Assembly: GCF_001941865.1 (NCBI RefSeq)
Contig: NZ_CP016162.1
Location: 4,773,501 to 4,837,500 of the forward strand
DNA length: 64,000 nt
Source of the DNA: Pseudomonas alcaliphila JAB1
GTDB lineage: Bacteria > Pseudomonadota > Gammaproteobacteria > Pseudomonadales > Pseudomonadaceae
Reading direction: 5' to 3'
Shown: positions 19,401 to 27,724 of the stretch, one piece after another
Position numbering within the stretch: the stretch's first letter is position 1
Layout: the number at the start of each line of letters is the position of its first letter
Notes under the pieces: generated by a model
The model's input: the letters and a program-made list of their open reading frames with translations, nothing else
What the model was told of the DNA's origin: nothing
Databases searched by the model: none
Position numbers and translations under genes: made by a program

Positions 19401-19488
19401 CCTGATAGGTCTGGCCATTGAAGGTGAAGCTCAGCGCCTGGCTGCGGTCGATGCGACCGCCCTTGGCAAGACGATTGACCTGACTCAT
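16465..19488 (-). CDS. soxA: Sarcosine oxidase alpha subunit
   Basis: A 1007-residue flavoprotein subunit. The N-terminal part is a ferredoxin-fold segment (FTFNGQTYQGFAGDSLAAAL), then an NAD-binding motif VGAGPAGLAAALAAGRSGAR at about 175, and a C-terminal GcvT-like domain of about 370 residues that binds tetrahydrofolate and traps the methylene group. The start at 19486-19488 overlaps the soxD stop by four bases (ATGA). The frame stays open on the minus strand to 19695, but that extension lies inside soxD and is not family-like. Confidence 0.95.
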   Translation of the reverse strand: MSQVNRLAKGGRIDRSQALSFTFNGQTYQGFAGDSLAAALLANGVDIVGRSFKYSRPRGIVAAGSEEPNAVLQIGSTEAAQIPNVRATQQALYSGLVANSTNGWPSVNTDLMGILGKVGGGMMPPGFYYKTFMYPQNLWMTYEKYIRKAAGLGRSPTEVDPDIYDQLNQHCDVLIVGAGPAGLAAALAAGRSGARVILADEQEEFGGSLLDTRETLDGKPAADWVAQAIAELQKMPEVTLLPRATVNGYHDHNFLTIHQRLTDHLGETAPMGQARQRMHRVRAKRVVLASGAHERPLVYANNDVPGNMLAGAVSTYVRRYGVAPGQELVLSTNNDYAYRVVLDWLDAGRKVVAVADARSNPRGSWVEEARARGVRILTGSAVVEARGSKRVTGARICAIDAKAHKVTSPGEVLDCDLIVSSGGYSPVVHLASHLGGRPEWREDILGFVPGPGNGIQQRIDAGAVNGVFALGDVLANGFEAGAKAAADTGYKAVSGSLPQAEVRQEEPMLALFQVPHDKSTARAPKQFVDLQNDVTAAGIELATREGFESVEHVKRYTALGFGTDQGKLGNINGLAIAARSMGISIVQMGTTMFRPNYTPVTFGAVAGRHCGELFDAKRYTAMQAWHVKNGAEFEDVGQWKRPWYFPKNGEDLHAAVARECLAVRNSVGILDASTLGKIDIQGPDAREFLNRVYTNAWTKLDVGKARYGLMCKEDGMVFDDGVTACLADNHFVMTTTTGGAARVMEWLEIYHQTEWPELKVYFTSVTDHWATMTLSGPNSRKLLAKVTDIDLDKDAFPFMSWKEGLVGGVPARVFRISFTGELSYEVNVQADYALGVWEQIIEAGKEFDLTPYGTETMHVLRAEKGFIIVGQDTDASVTPDDLNMGWCVGRTKPFSWIGKRGMNRDDCLREDRKQLVGLKPVNPNQVLPEGAQLVFDPKQSIPMQMVGHVTSSYMSAAMGYSFAMAVVKGGLKRMGERVFAPLADGSLIEAEICSSVFYDPKGDRQNV

Positions 19489-19811
19489 GCCGTTACTCCT
19501 TCTGCCACGACTTGCTTGTCGGGGGCCCCGGCTGCGGTGACCGAAGGCTTCTCGCCGACCTTGTAGGTCTCGAGAATCTCGTAGGTCACGGTGTGGCGGG
19601 TGACATTGAAATACTTGCGGCAACCGGCCGCATGCACCCACAGCTCGTGGTGGATACCACGCGGGTTGTCGCGGAAGAACATGTACTCGCCCCACTCTGC
19701 ATCGCTGCAGGCATCGGGATCGAGCGGGCGAGCGATGTGCGCCTGGCCCTTGGCGTGGAATTCCTCTTCGGAGCGCAGTTCGCCACAGTAAGGGCAGAAG
19801 ATGTGCAGCAT
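19485..19811 (-). CDS. soxD: Sarcosine oxidase delta subunit
   Basis: A 108-residue zinc-binding subunit. The expected ligands are all present: Cys6 and Cys9 in FCPYCGELR, His60 in LWVHAAGC and Cys64. The start at 19809-19811 has GGAGGC just upstream. The tail (GAPDKQVVAEGVTA) runs four bases into soxA. It holds the interface of the alpha and beta subunits together. Confidence 0.94.
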   Translation of the reverse strand: MLHIFCPYCGELRSEEEFHAKGQAHIARPLDPDACSDAEWGEYMFFRDNPRGIHHELWVHAAGCRKYFNVTRHTVTYEILETYKVGEKPSVTAAGAPDKQVVAEGVTA

Positions 19812-19835
19812 GGTGGAGCCTCCGCTTGCTTTACT

Positions 19836-19979
19836 CCCCTCTCCCGCTTGCGGGAGAGGGGCTGGGGGAGAGGGCTGCTCTATGCACGCCATCCCCCGAG
19901 TCAGTTACTGGGAGCTGCAGTGCCGAACTCAGCACCCTCTCCCGCCCTTCGGGCACCCTCTCCCGCAAGCGGGAGAGGG
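19836..19979. repeat. CTCTCCC-type inverted repeat element inside the sox operon
   Basis: CCCCTCTCCCGCTTGCGGGA at the left and the CCCTCTCCCGCAAGCGGGAG end at the right enclose about 100 bases, with another CCCTCTCCCGCCC inside. It lies between soxB and soxD, which are usually almost contiguous, so it has been inserted within the operon. No reading frame is convincing inside. Confidence 0.8.
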
Positions 19980-20005
19980 TCATCAGCTTTGCGCTACGCG
20001 CGCTT

Positions 20006-21256
20006 TTAGTGAGCCACGGCAGCGGCGCCGTGCTCGTCGATCAGTGCACCAGTGTGGAAACGATCGATGGAGAACGGCTTGGCCAGCGGGTGCATCTCAC
20101 CCTTGGCCAGGCTGGCGGCGAATACGTGACCCGAACCCGGCGTGGCCTTGAAGCCACCAGTCCCCCAACCGCAGTTGAAGAACAGGTTGTCCACCGGGGT
20201 CTTGGAGATGATCGGGCAGGCATCGGGGCTGGTATCGACGATGCCGCCCCACTGACGGTTCATGCGCACCCGCGAGAGCACCGGGAACATCTCGACGATG
20301 GCCTGCAGGGTGTGTTCGATGGTGTGGTAGGAGCCGCGCTGGCCGTAGCCGTTGTAGCCGTCGATACCGGCGCCGATGACCAGGTCGCCCTTGTCCGACT
20401 GACTGATGTAACCGTGCACGGCGTTGGACATGATCACGCTGTCGATGATCGGTTTGATCGGCTCGGATACCAGCGCCTGCAGCGGGTGGGATTCCAGCGG
20501 CAGGCGGAAGCCAGCGAGCCCCGCAATATGCCCGGAATTACCGGCAGTGACCACACCGACGCGCCTGGCACCGATGAAGCCTTTATTGGTCTCCACACCG
20601 ATCACCGCACCGTTCTGCTTGCGGAAACCGGTCACCTCGGTGTTCTGGATCAGGTCGACACCCAGGGCATCAGCGGCACGCGCGTAGCCCCAGGCCACGG
20701 CGTCATGACGGGCGACGCCACCGCGACGCTGCACGGTGGAGCCCATCACCGGATAACGGGTGTTCTTGCTGCAGTCGAGGTAGGGAATCTCCTCGGCCAC
20801 CTGCTTGGCATCCAGCAGTTCGCCATCCACGCCATTGAGGCGGTTGGCGCTGACACGACGCTCGGCGTCACGCATGTCCTGCAGGGTGTGACAGAGGTTG
20901 TAGACACCACGCTGGGAGAACATGACGTTGTAGTTGATGTCCTGCGACAGCCCTTCCCACAGCTTCATGGCGTGTTCGTAGAGCTGCGCGGACTCATCCC
21001 ACAGGTAGTTGGAACGCACGATGGTGGTGTTGCGCGCGGTGTTGCCGCCGCCGAGCCAACCTTTCTCGACCACGGCGACGTTCTTCACGCCAAATTCCTT
21101 GGCCAGGTAATAGGCCGTGGCCAGGCCGTGGCCGCCACCGCCGACGATGACCACGTCGTACACCGGCTTGGGCGTCGGGTTGCGCCACATGCGCTGCCAG
21201 TTCTCATGGTGGCTGAACGAGTGCTTGAACAGGCCGAAGCCGGAATAACGTTGCAT
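20006..21256 (-). CDS. soxB: Sarcosine oxidase beta subunit
   Basis: A 416-residue FAD/FMN subunit that contains the catalytic site for sarcosine oxidation. The dinucleotide-binding motif is [18 protein letters not shown] (about 35-52). His184 in [15 protein letters not shown] is the likely site of covalent FMN, judged by alignment offset with the known enzyme. [18 protein letters not shown] near the end is the family flavin-binding motif. It is the first sox gene after glyA. Confidence 0.95.
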   Translation of the reverse strand: MQRYSGFGLFKHSFSHHENWQRMWRNPTPKPVYDVVIVGGGGHGLATAYYLAKEFGVKNVAVVEKGWLGGGNTARNTTIVRSNYLWDESAQLYEHAMKLWEGLSQDINYNVMFSQRGVYNLCHTLQDMRDAERRVSANRLNGVDGELLDAKQVAEEIPYLDCSKNTRYPVMGSTVQRRGGVARHDAVAWGYARAADALGVDLIQNTEVTGFRKQNGAVIGVETNKGFIGARRVGVVTAGNSGHIAGLAGFRLPLESHPLQALVSEPIKPIIDSVIMSNAVHGYISQSDKGDLVIGAGIDGYNGYGQRGSYHTIEHTLQAIVEMFPVLSRVRMNRQWGGIVDTSPDACPIISKTPVDNLFFNCGWGTGGFKATPGSGHVFAASLAKGEMHPLAKPFSIDRFHTGALIDEHGAAAVAH

Positions 21257-21294
21257 GAAGATGCTCCTTGAATCTGTTCTCGAACGCCTAACCT

Positions 21295-21362
21295 GTAGGA
21301 GCCAGCTTGCTGGCGATCCATTAAAACGAGCTCGGCTGGATCGCCAGCAAGCTGGCTCCTAC
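21295..21362. repeat. REP-like inverted pair between glyA and soxB
   Basis: GTAGGAGCCAGCTTGCTGGC at the left is exactly mirrored by GCCAGCAAGCTGGCTCCTAC at the right, with about 20 bases of loop. It fills most of the gap between glyA and soxB. Confidence 0.85.
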
Positions 21363-21378
21363 AACAGAGCAGAAGGCT

Positions 21379-22632
21379 TTAGCGGTATACGGGGTAGTCC
21401 GCGCACAGCCCTGCGACCAGCTTGGCCACCTGCGCCTCGACATCGGCATCGCCGAGGTGATCGAGGATGTCGCAGATCCAGCCGGCCAGCGCCTGGCACT
21501 GAGCGACCTTGAAGCCACGGGTGGTCACCGCCGGCGTGCCGATACGGATGCCAGAAGTCACGAACGGCGATTGTGGGTCGTTGGGTACGGCGTTCTTGTT
21601 CACGGTGATGCCGGCGCGACCGAGGGCGGCGTCGGCTTCCTTGCCGGTCAGGCCCTGCTTGATCAGGCTGAGCAGGAACAGGTGATTGTCGGTGCCGCCG
21701 GACACCACCTCGTAACCGCGCTCGATGAACACCTTGGCCATGGCCTGGGCGTTGTCGATGACCTGCTGCTGGTAGGCCTTGAACTCCGGCTCCATGGCTT
21801 CCTTGAAGCACACCGCCTTGGCCGCGATCACGTGCATCAGCGGGCCACCCTGGGCGCCCGGAAAGACTGCGGAATTGAGTTTCTTCTCGATCTCTTCGTT
21901 GGCCTTGGCCAGGATCAGGCCGCCGCGCGGGCCGCGCAGGGTCTTGTGCGTAGTGGTGGTGACCACGTCGGCAAAGGGAATCGGGTTCGGGTACAGGCCC
22001 GCAGCGACCAGGCCCGCCACGTGCGCCATATCGACGAACAGCAGCGCGCCGACCTTGTCGGCGATGGCGCGAAAGCGCGGGAAGTCGAGGGTCTTGGAGT
22101 AGGCGGAGAAGCCGGCGACGATGATCTTCGGCTGGTGCTCCACGGCCAGGCGCTCGACCTCGTCGTAGTCGATCAGCCCGGTGGCAGTGTCCAGGCCGTA
22201 CTGCACGGCGTTGTACAGCTTGCCCGAGGACGACACCTTGGCGCCGTGGGTCAGGTGGCCGCCGTGAGCCAGGCTCATGCCGAGGATGGTGTCGCCGGCA
22301 TTGAGCAGCGCCAGGTACACGGCGCTGTTGGCCGAGGAACCGGAGTGCGGCTGGACGTTGGCGTAATCGGCGCCGAACAGCGCCTTGGCGCGGTCGATGG
22401 CCAGTTGCTCGACCTTGTCGACGTACTCGCAACCGCCGTAGTAGCGCTTGCCCGGATAACCTTCGGCGTACTTGTTGGTCAGGCCGCTGCCCTGCGCTTC
22501 CATCACCCGCTGGCTGCAGTAGTTCTCCGAGGCGATCAGCTCGATGTGCTCTTCCTGACGGCGTTCTTCCTGATCGATCGCCGCGAGCAACTCGTCGTCG
22601 TAACCCTGAATCTGATCCTGCTTGCTGAACAT
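21379..22632 (-). CDS. glyA: Serine hydroxymethyltransferase
   Basis: A 417-residue PLP enzyme interconverting serine and glycine with THF/methylene-THF. The PLP lysine is in [24 protein letters not shown] and [16 protein letters not shown] are family hallmarks. The start at 22630-22632 begins [15 protein letters not shown] behind a GGAGAG site; the longer open frame to 22830 is non-coding. As first gene of glyA-soxBDAG it is the copy that turns the glycine and methylene-THF made from sarcosine into serine (glyA1 in P. aeruginosa). Confidence 0.95.
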   Translation of the reverse strand: MFSKQDQIQGYDDELLAAIDQEERRQEEHIELIASENYCSQRVMEAQGSGLTNKYAEGYPGKRYYGGCEYVDKVEQLAIDRAKALFGADYANVQPHSGSSANSAVYLALLNAGDTILGMSLAHGGHLTHGAKVSSSGKLYNAVQYGLDTATGLIDYDEVERLAVEHQPKIIVAGFSAYSKTLDFPRFRAIADKVGALLFVDMAHVAGLVAAGLYPNPIPFADVVTTTTHKTLRGPRGGLILAKANEEIEKKLNSAVFPGAQGGPLMHVIAAKAVCFKEAMEPEFKAYQQQVIDNAQAMAKVFIERGYEVVSGGTDNHLFLLSLIKQGLTGKEADAALGRAGITVNKNAVPNDPQSPFVTSGIRIGTPAVTTRGFKVAQCQALAGWICDILDHLGDADVEAQVAKLVAGLCADYPVYR

Positions 22633-22756
22633 CTCGACTCTCCTGCAGCGCCTATGGGCGGCGGTCTTGGACGGGCGGGCCAGCAAGGCCCTGTGCAGCG
22701 ATGGTAGGGCCGCCCCTGCCCCCTCAAATGCCTGCCAACGCCGCGAGAGCATTCGT

Positions 22757-22778
22757 TTGCGACATGGCCTTGTCGCAA
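22757..22778. promoter_or_regulatory. Perfect inverted repeat upstream of glyA, candidate operator
   Basis: TTGCGACA-TGGCCT-TGTCGCAA has 8-base arms and lies 125-146 bases before the glyA start. The TGTCGC core is the half-site type recognised by ArgR-like AraC-family regulators, to which GbdR and SouR, the known activators of betaine and sarcosine genes in P. aeruginosa, belong. The link to either protein is inference. Confidence 0.5.
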
Positions 22779-22832
22779 TCAGGCGCGTCGCGGGTGCACC
22801 CCTGGTTTGCACACAAATCACGGGGATCAAGC

Positions 22833-23263
22833 TGTGGATAAACCGTGCATACCGCGCGTCGCCCCAGCAGTTGCAAGGGTTTCCTGGCAGCGGTCATTTC
22901 CTGATCGATATCAAGCAGTTAACAATCCAGACCATGCACAGAAGCGGTGGACTAGCCTGTGGAAAAGCTGTCAGCAGATGGCTGCCGGCCTTGCCAGCGC
23001 TGCCCATCAGGGCGCTGTTCGATATCCATACACGCACGCAGACTCCCTGGCTTATCCACCAGCGACATGAACGAGAGTCAGGGATCGGTTGGGGATATGC
23101 ACAGAAGATGTGGATGAAACTGTGCATAGGCTGTTCGACGAGGGCGCGCGCCCAGAGCTGCCGCGGCCTGCCTGGATACGGCTAAAAATCGAACAGGATC
23201 AAAGAGATAGATCAGGCTTGTGCACAAATACTGTGGGCGGCGCTGTGCATGGCCTGTGGAAAC
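22833..23263. other. Non-coding region with a cluster of DnaA-box-like nonamers
   Basis: The 694 bases between glyA and the next gene (22633-23326) hold no convincing gene. They contain TGTGGATAA (22833-22841, a perfect DnaA box), TGTGGAAAA (22958), TTATCCACC (23052) and TGTGGATGA (23109), each one base off, and TGTGGAAAC (23255), two bases off. Between them are TGTGCAT and TGCACA words. Whether DnaA binds is unknown. Confidence 0.45.
23052..23068 (-). promoter_or_regulatory. 17-bp motif shared with the gbcA-gbcB promoter region
   Basis: TTATCCACCAGCGACAT occurs here and again, identically, at 26189-26205. Read on the minus strand it contains TGTCGC-N8-AA, the half-site form I recall for ArgR-type AraC-family regulators. 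It lies 420 bases upstream of glyA. A GbdR/SouR site is a reasonable guess. Confidence 0.4.
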
Positions 23264-23326
23264 CTGGCGCCAGGCCAGAGCCCATGGGGCTCCGGCGCCA
23301 GCGCCTGCTATTTGCTCAACGACGCC

Positions 23327-23626
23327 TTACGGCTTGAGCTTGCCAGCACAGCTGCTGGAGGCATTCACCAGACGCTGCTGCATGGCAGGGTCAGGTGGGG
23401 ACTGGCGGCTGATTTCCTGCAATTCAGCTTCACTGAATTCCTGGCTGACCTTGGTCGCAGCGCAGTCGCAATAAGCGCGCAATTGTGGCTCCTCGTAGCC
23501 TGCCGGTGCGCCAGCGATGCACTGCTGAACGAACTCGGTCTTGGCATTATCCGACCACTCGGCGGCGGAAACGGGCAGCGCCACGGCCAGCGGCAGGGCA
23601 AGGGCGAGCAGGTGACGATAAGTCAT
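23327..23626 (-). CDS. Small secreted protein of unknown function (PA5414-like by position)
   Basis: A 99-residue protein with a clear signal peptide, MTYRHLLALALPLAVALPVSA, and a short mature part with four cysteines (QQC, YCDC, SSC), likely two disulfides in the periplasm. The start at 23624-23626 follows AGAAGGAGTTTCCC. It sits between glyA and the divergent ltaA gene, as does an uncharacterised gene in P. aeruginosa. No function can be read. Confidence 0.75.
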   Translation of the reverse strand: MTYRHLLALALPLAVALPVSAAEWSDNAKTEFVQQCIAGAPAGYEEPQLRAYCDCAATKVSQEFSEAELQEISRQSPPDPAMQQRLVNASSSCAGKLKP

Positions 23627-23864
23627 GGGAAACTCCTTCTCTTGATTGCGGAGAGCGGATCGACTGCCGCCCTCTGGTAAGTGTGAACCCCGCTGCAAGC
23701 CCCAAGTTCCATCTGCGAGCCGAACGGTTGGCCACGAACCGACCCGGCAGTACGCTTCAGCGCAACAACTCGTCGCCGCGACGGACGCCTGACCGCCAGT
23801 CGCAGGTTAAAGTGAGCGCTTTGTCGGCAGACCCGCCGGCAGGTTTTTCAGAAGGAACGCGCCA

Positions 23865-24905
23865 ATGCCCGACAATGCCCAGCAATTCGCCAGCGACAAC
23901 TACTCCGGCATCTGTCCCGAAGCCTGGGCCGCCATGGCCGAGGCCAACCAGGGCCACCAGCGCGCCTATGGCGATGACGAATGGACGGCGCGCGCCGCCG
24001 ACCACTTCCGCCGCCTGTTCGAAACCGATTGCGAGGTGTTCTTCGCCTTCAACGGCACCGCCGCCAACTCCCTGGCCCTAGCCTCGCTGTGCCAGAGCTA
24101 CCACAGCGTGATCTGCTCGGAGACCGCCCACGTCGAGACCGACGAGTGCGGCGCGCCGGAGTTCTTTTCCAACGGCTCCAAACTGCTGCTGGCCAAGACC
24201 GAGAATGGCAAGCTGACCCCGCAGGCGATCCGCGAAATCGCCCTCAAGCGTCAGGACATCCACTATCCGAAACCGCGCGTGGTCACCCTCACCCAGGCCA
24301 CCGAAGTCGGAACCGTGTACCGCCCGGAAGAAGTCCGCGCCATCAGCCAGACCTGCAAGGAGCTGAATCTCAACCTGCACATGGACGGCGCGCGCTTCTC
24401 CAACGCCTGCGCCTTTCTTGGCTGCAGCCCGGCGGAGCTGACCTGGAAGGCTGGCGTGGACGTGCTGTGCTTCGGCGGCACCAAGAACGGCATGGCGGTA
24501 GGTGAAGCCATCGTCTTCTTCAACAAGGATCTGGCCGAAGACTTCGACTATCGCTGCAAGCAGGCCGGCCAGTTGGCCTCGAAGATGCGCTACCTGTCCG
24601 CGCCCTGGGTCGGCATCCTGCAGGATGATGCCTGGCTCAAATATGCCAACCACGCCAACCGCTGCGCGCAGCTCCTGGCCACACTGGTCGAGGACGTGCC
24701 CGGTGTCAGCCTGATGTTCCCGGTGGAGGCCAACGGCGTGTTCCTGCAACTGTCGGAGCCGGCCATCGCCGCCCTCACCGCGCGCGGCTGGCGCTTCTAC
24801 ACCTTCATCGGCGCCGGCGGCGCGCGTTTCATGTGCAGCTGGGATACCGACGAAGCCCGCGTGCGCCAGCTGGCCGCGGATATCCGTGAAGTGATGAGCG
24901 CCTGA
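23865..24905 (+). CDS. ltaA: Low-specificity L-threonine aldolase
   Basis: A 346-residue fold-type I PLP enzyme that cleaves threonine and allo-threonine to glycine and acetaldehyde. The pyridoxal lysine is in VLCFGGTKNGMAVGEA; the active-site stretch LNLHMDGARFSNA is typical. The start at 23865 has AAGGAACGCGCCA upstream. It is next to the betaine/sarcosine block as in P. aeruginosa (PA5413), so it extends glycine metabolism there. The 238-base gap to the divergent small gene holds both promoters. Confidence 0.93.
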   Translation: MPDNAQQFASDNYSGICPEAWAAMAEANQGHQRAYGDDEWTARAADHFRRLFETDCEVFFAFNGTAANSLALASLCQSYHSVICSETAHVETDECGAPEFFSNGSKLLLAKTENGKLTPQAIREIALKRQDIHYPKPRVVTLTQATEVGTVYRPEEVRAISQTCKELNLNLHMDGARFSNACAFLGCSPAELTWKAGVDVLCFGGTKNGMAVGEAIVFFNKDLAEDFDYRCKQAGQLASKMRYLSAPWVGILQDDAWLKYANHANRCAQLLATLVEDVPGVSLMFPVEANGVFLQLSEPAIAALTARGWRFYTFIGAGGARFMCSWDTDEARVRQLAADIREVMSA

Positions 24906-24909
24906 AACG

Positions 24910-24937
24910 CCATAAGTCCCACGAGTGGGGCTTATGG
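24910..24937 (+). terminator. Hairpin after ltaA, probable terminator
   Basis: CCATAAGTCCCA-CGAG-TGGGGCTTATGG is a strong stem four bases after the ltaA stop, with one G-T style mismatch, but no T run follows. It may be aided by the REP-like pair right behind it. Confidence 0.5.
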
Positions 24938-24941
24938 CTAA

Positions 24942-24999
24942 GTAGCCCGGATGCAATCCGGGGAGGTCAATCAATCGCCCCGGATTTCATCCGGGCTAC
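24942..24999. repeat. REP-like inverted pair, CCCGGATGCAATCCGGG family
   Basis: GTAGCCCGGATGCAATCCGG and CCGGATTTCATCCGGGCTAC in inverse orientation, between the convergent ltaA and gbcB genes. Confidence 0.8.
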
Positions 25000-25014
25000 A
25001 AATCTTCATGGCGA

Positions 25015-26118
25015 TCAATAGTCGATCGCCACATCCCCTTTCGGCACACTGCAGCATGACAGGATGTAGCCCTCGGCGACGTCCTCGTCGGTGATCCCGC
25101 CGTTGTGCTCCATCTCCACTTCGCCCGCTGTCTTCATTACCTTGCAGGTGCCGCAGATGCCCATGCCACAGGCCTTGGGAATATGCAGGCCGAGTTTGGC
25201 GGCGGCGGCGTGCACGGTTTCGCCGGGCACCACACGAATGCTCTTGCCAGTGCTGGTGAACTCTACCTGGTGCAGGTCGGCCAGCGGCACATCCGGCGCA
25301 TCGGCCGCCTCGGCAGCCAGCTCCTTGACCTCGGCGCGAATCTCCGGCGGCGTCGGGCCGAAGGCCTCCTCGTGGTAGCGATTCATGTCGTAGCCAGCCA
25401 CCTCGAGCAGGCGCTTGATGGCGCTCATGTAAGGTGTGGGGCCGCAGCAGAAGATCTCGCGATCAAGATAATCCGGAGCGATGAGCTCCAGCATCGGCTT
25501 GTTCAGGTAACCACGATAACCCGCCCAGGCTTCACCCAGACCGTGCTTCTCGCAGATAACGTGCAGGCTGAAGTTATTGATACGCGCCGCCATGTGCTCC
25601 AGCTCGCGCTGGTAGATGATGTCCTTCGGCGAACGAGCGCTGTGCACGAAGACCATGTCGACATTGGCGTTGGTGTCGTAGAACCAGCGCACCATCGACA
25701 TCACCGGCGTGATGCCGACACCACCGGAAAGAAACAGCGCCTTGTCGGTGGGGAAATCGATGGCATTGAACAGGCCGACCGGCCCATGCACTGGCACCTC
25801 GTCGCCTTCCTTGAGGTTGTCGTGCAGCCAGTTCGAGACCTTGCCGCCCGGCACCCGCTTGATGGTGATGGAGAAGCTGTAAGGCACCGAAGGCGAACTG
25901 GAGATGGTGTAGGAACGCATGATCGGCTGGCCGTCGATCTCCAGCTCCAGGGTGACGAACTGCCCGGGCTTGAAGAAGAACAGCACCGGCTGATCAGCCA
26001 TGAAGCAGAAGGTGCGCACATCCCAGGTTTCCTGGATCACCTTGACGCAACGCACCAGATGGCGACCGTTGGTCCAGGTCTGCGTCGTAACCGGATTAAG
26101 GAAGGCGTTGGTGGTCAT
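25015..26118 (-). CDS. gbcB: Glycine betaine demethylase, reductase component
   Basis: A 367-residue electron-transfer protein: FAD-binding ferredoxin-reductase domain (MRSYTISSSPS flavin motif; SGGVGITPVMSM for NAD(P)H) and a C-terminal plant-type 2Fe-2S domain with CGMGICGTC and a later SCC. It passes electrons from NAD(P)H to GbcA, which removes one methyl group of glycine betaine as formaldehyde, giving dimethylglycine. It is divergent to gbcA across 313 bases. Confidence 0.92.
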   Translation of the reverse strand: MTTNAFLNPVTTQTWTNGRHLVRCVKVIQETWDVRTFCFMADQPVLFFFKPGQFVTLELEIDGQPIMRSYTISSSPSVPYSFSITIKRVPGGKVSNWLHDNLKEGDEVPVHGPVGLFNAIDFPTDKALFLSGGVGITPVMSMVRWFYDTNANVDMVFVHSARSPKDIIYQRELEHMAARINNFSLHVICEKHGLGEAWAGYRGYLNKPMLELIAPDYLDREIFCCGPTPYMSAIKRLLEVAGYDMNRYHEEAFGPTPPEIRAEVKELAAEAADAPDVPLADLHQVEFTSTGKSIRVVPGETVHAAAAKLGLHIPKACGMGICGTCKVMKTAGEVEMEHNGGITDEDVAEGYILSCCSVPKGDVAIDY

Positions 26119-26188
26119 GAACGGCTCTCCACGCGGCCGGATATCGGCCTATATGCGGCGGATTGTGCGAAAGGCTGCCGGTCGTCAT

Positions 26189-26205
26189 TTATCCACCAGC
26201 GACAT
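26189..26205 (-). promoter_or_regulatory. 17-bp motif in the gbcB-gbcA intergenic region, candidate GbdR site
   Basis: TTATCCACCAGCGACAT is identical to 23052-23068 upstream of glyA. On the minus strand TGTCGC-N8-AA begins 87 bases before gbcB, and a weaker GGTCGC half-site lies 20 bases further upstream in the same orientation, which is how two half-sites of an AraC-family site are often spaced. The gap 26119-26431 holds no gene. Confidence 0.5.
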
Positions 26206-26431
26206 CCGCATGCTTATCGCGACCTGCCCGATAGCACGGGGCCTGGCGCGTCGGAAACAAATCTGGCCATGTCGCCCATGGATAAGGTTTTACCTGTTGC
26301 CGGCTCCACACTCCGCTCACCAAGCATGCACGCCCATTGCAGGCAGCAGCGAACGGCCGAGACCTTGCGGCACATACCGTATCAGCCACTATTTCCGGCA
26401 GGCGCGAGGCGCCCGCCAATGAGGAGCCACC

Positions 26432-27724
26432 ATGGACTGCACCCAAAACCTGAGCCTGGGCGACCCGCTGGAGCCCGTGCGCAAGGCCACCGCACAGATG
26501 CTGAACGAACGCGACCACAGCTTCTCGCTGCCGCAGCCGTTCTACAGCGACGAACGCCTGTTCCAGGTCGACATGCAGGAGATCTTCCACAAGGAATGGC
26601 TGATCGCCGGCATGACCTGCGAAATCCCGACCAAGGGCAACTTCCTCACCCTGCAGATCGGCGATAACCCGATTCTGGTCATTCGCGGCGCCGAAGGGCA
26701 GATCCATGCCTTCCACAACGTCTGCCGTCACCGTGGCTCGCGCCTGTGTGTCTCGGAAAAGGGCAAGGTCGCCAAGCTGGTATGCCCTTACCACCAGTGG
26801 ACCTACGAGCTGGACGGTCGCCTGTTGTTCGCCGGTACCGAAATGGGCGCCGACTTCGACCTCAAGGACTACAGCCTGAAACCGGTGCAGTGCAAGACCG
26901 CTGGCGGCTACATCTTCATCTCCCTGGCGGAAAACCCGCCGGCCATCGACGAGTTCCTCGCCACCCTGGCGCATTACATGGAACCCTATGACATGGAGAA
27001 CACCAAGGTGGCCGTGCAGACCACCCTGATGGAAAAGGCCAACTGGAAGCTGGTGCTCGAGAACAACCGCGAGTGCTACCACTGCAATGGTTCGCACCCG
27101 GAACTGCTCAACACCCTGCTGGAATGGGATGACGTCACCGATCCGCGCGCCAGCCAGGCGTTCAAGGATCAGGTCGCCGAATGCACCACCCGCTGGGACA
27201 AGGACAAGATCCCCTACGCCCACGCCAGCTTCGGCCTGCGCAACCGCATCGTGCGCATGCCTCTGCTCAAGGGCACCGTATCCATGACCATGGACGGCAA
27301 GCCCGGCTGCAAGAAACTCATGGGCCGCATCACCGACCCTGACCTGGGCTCCATGCGCATCCTGCACCTGCCGCATTCATGGAACCACTGCATGGGCGAC
27401 CACCTGATCGTCTTCACCGTGTGGCCGATCAGCGCGCAGCAAACCATGGTCACCACCAAGTGGCTGGTGCACAAGGACGCCGTCGAAGGCGTCGACTATA
27501 ACGTCGCCCGCCTGCGCCAGGTATGGGACGCCACCAATGACCAGGATCGCCGCCTGGCCGAGGAAAACCAGCGCGGCATCAACTCCACCGCCTATCAGCC
27601 AGGCCCGTACTCCAAGACCTACGAGTTCGGCGTGATCAACTTCATCGACTGGTACAGCGAGCGCCTGCTCAACAACCTCGGCGACACCCCGGCGCAATCG
27701 CTGCGCCAGGTCGCGGGCGAGTAA
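26432..27724 (+). CDS. gbcA: Glycine betaine demethylase, Rieske oxygenase component
   Basis: A 430-residue ring-hydroxylating-type oxygenase. The Rieske cluster ligands are Cys98-His100 in VCRHRGSRLC and Cys118-His121 in VCPYHQWTY. The mononuclear iron site is in NNRECYHCNGSHPELL at about 210-222. GAGGAGCC precedes the ATG. With GbcB it begins betaine breakdown; SoxBDAG acts two methyl groups later. A 24-codon reading frame overlaps its stop. Confidence 0.94.
   Translation: MDCTQNLSLGDPLEPVRKATAQMLNERDHSFSLPQPFYSDERLFQVDMQEIFHKEWLIAGMTCEIPTKGNFLTLQIGDNPILVIRGAEGQIHAFHNVCRHRGSRLCVSEKGKVAKLVCPYHQWTYELDGRLLFAGTEMGADFDLKDYSLKPVQCKTAGGYIFISLAENPPAIDEFLATLAHYMEPYDMENTKVAVQTTLMEKANWKLVLENNRECYHCNGSHPELLNTLLEWDDVTDPRASQAFKDQVAECTTRWDKDKIPYAHASFGLRNRIVRMPLLKGTVSMTMDGKPGCKKLMGRITDPDLGSMRILHLPHSWNHCMGDHLIVFTVWPISAQQTMVTTKWLVHKDAVEGVDYNVARLRQVWDATNDQDRRLAEENQRGINSTAYQPGPYSKTYEFGVINFIDWYSERLLNNLGDTPAQSLRQVAGE

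Noticed and set aside
16645..19566. A 973-codon open frame on the + strand opposite soxA
   Set aside because: It is a mirror of soxA produced by high-GC codon bias; it has no ribosome site, no recognisable domain and a His/Gly/Val-rich composition typical of such shadows.
22622..23337. Open frames in the gap between glyA and the small secreted gene
   Set aside because: They have irregular codon use and span the DnaA-box-like cluster; no start has a ribosome site.
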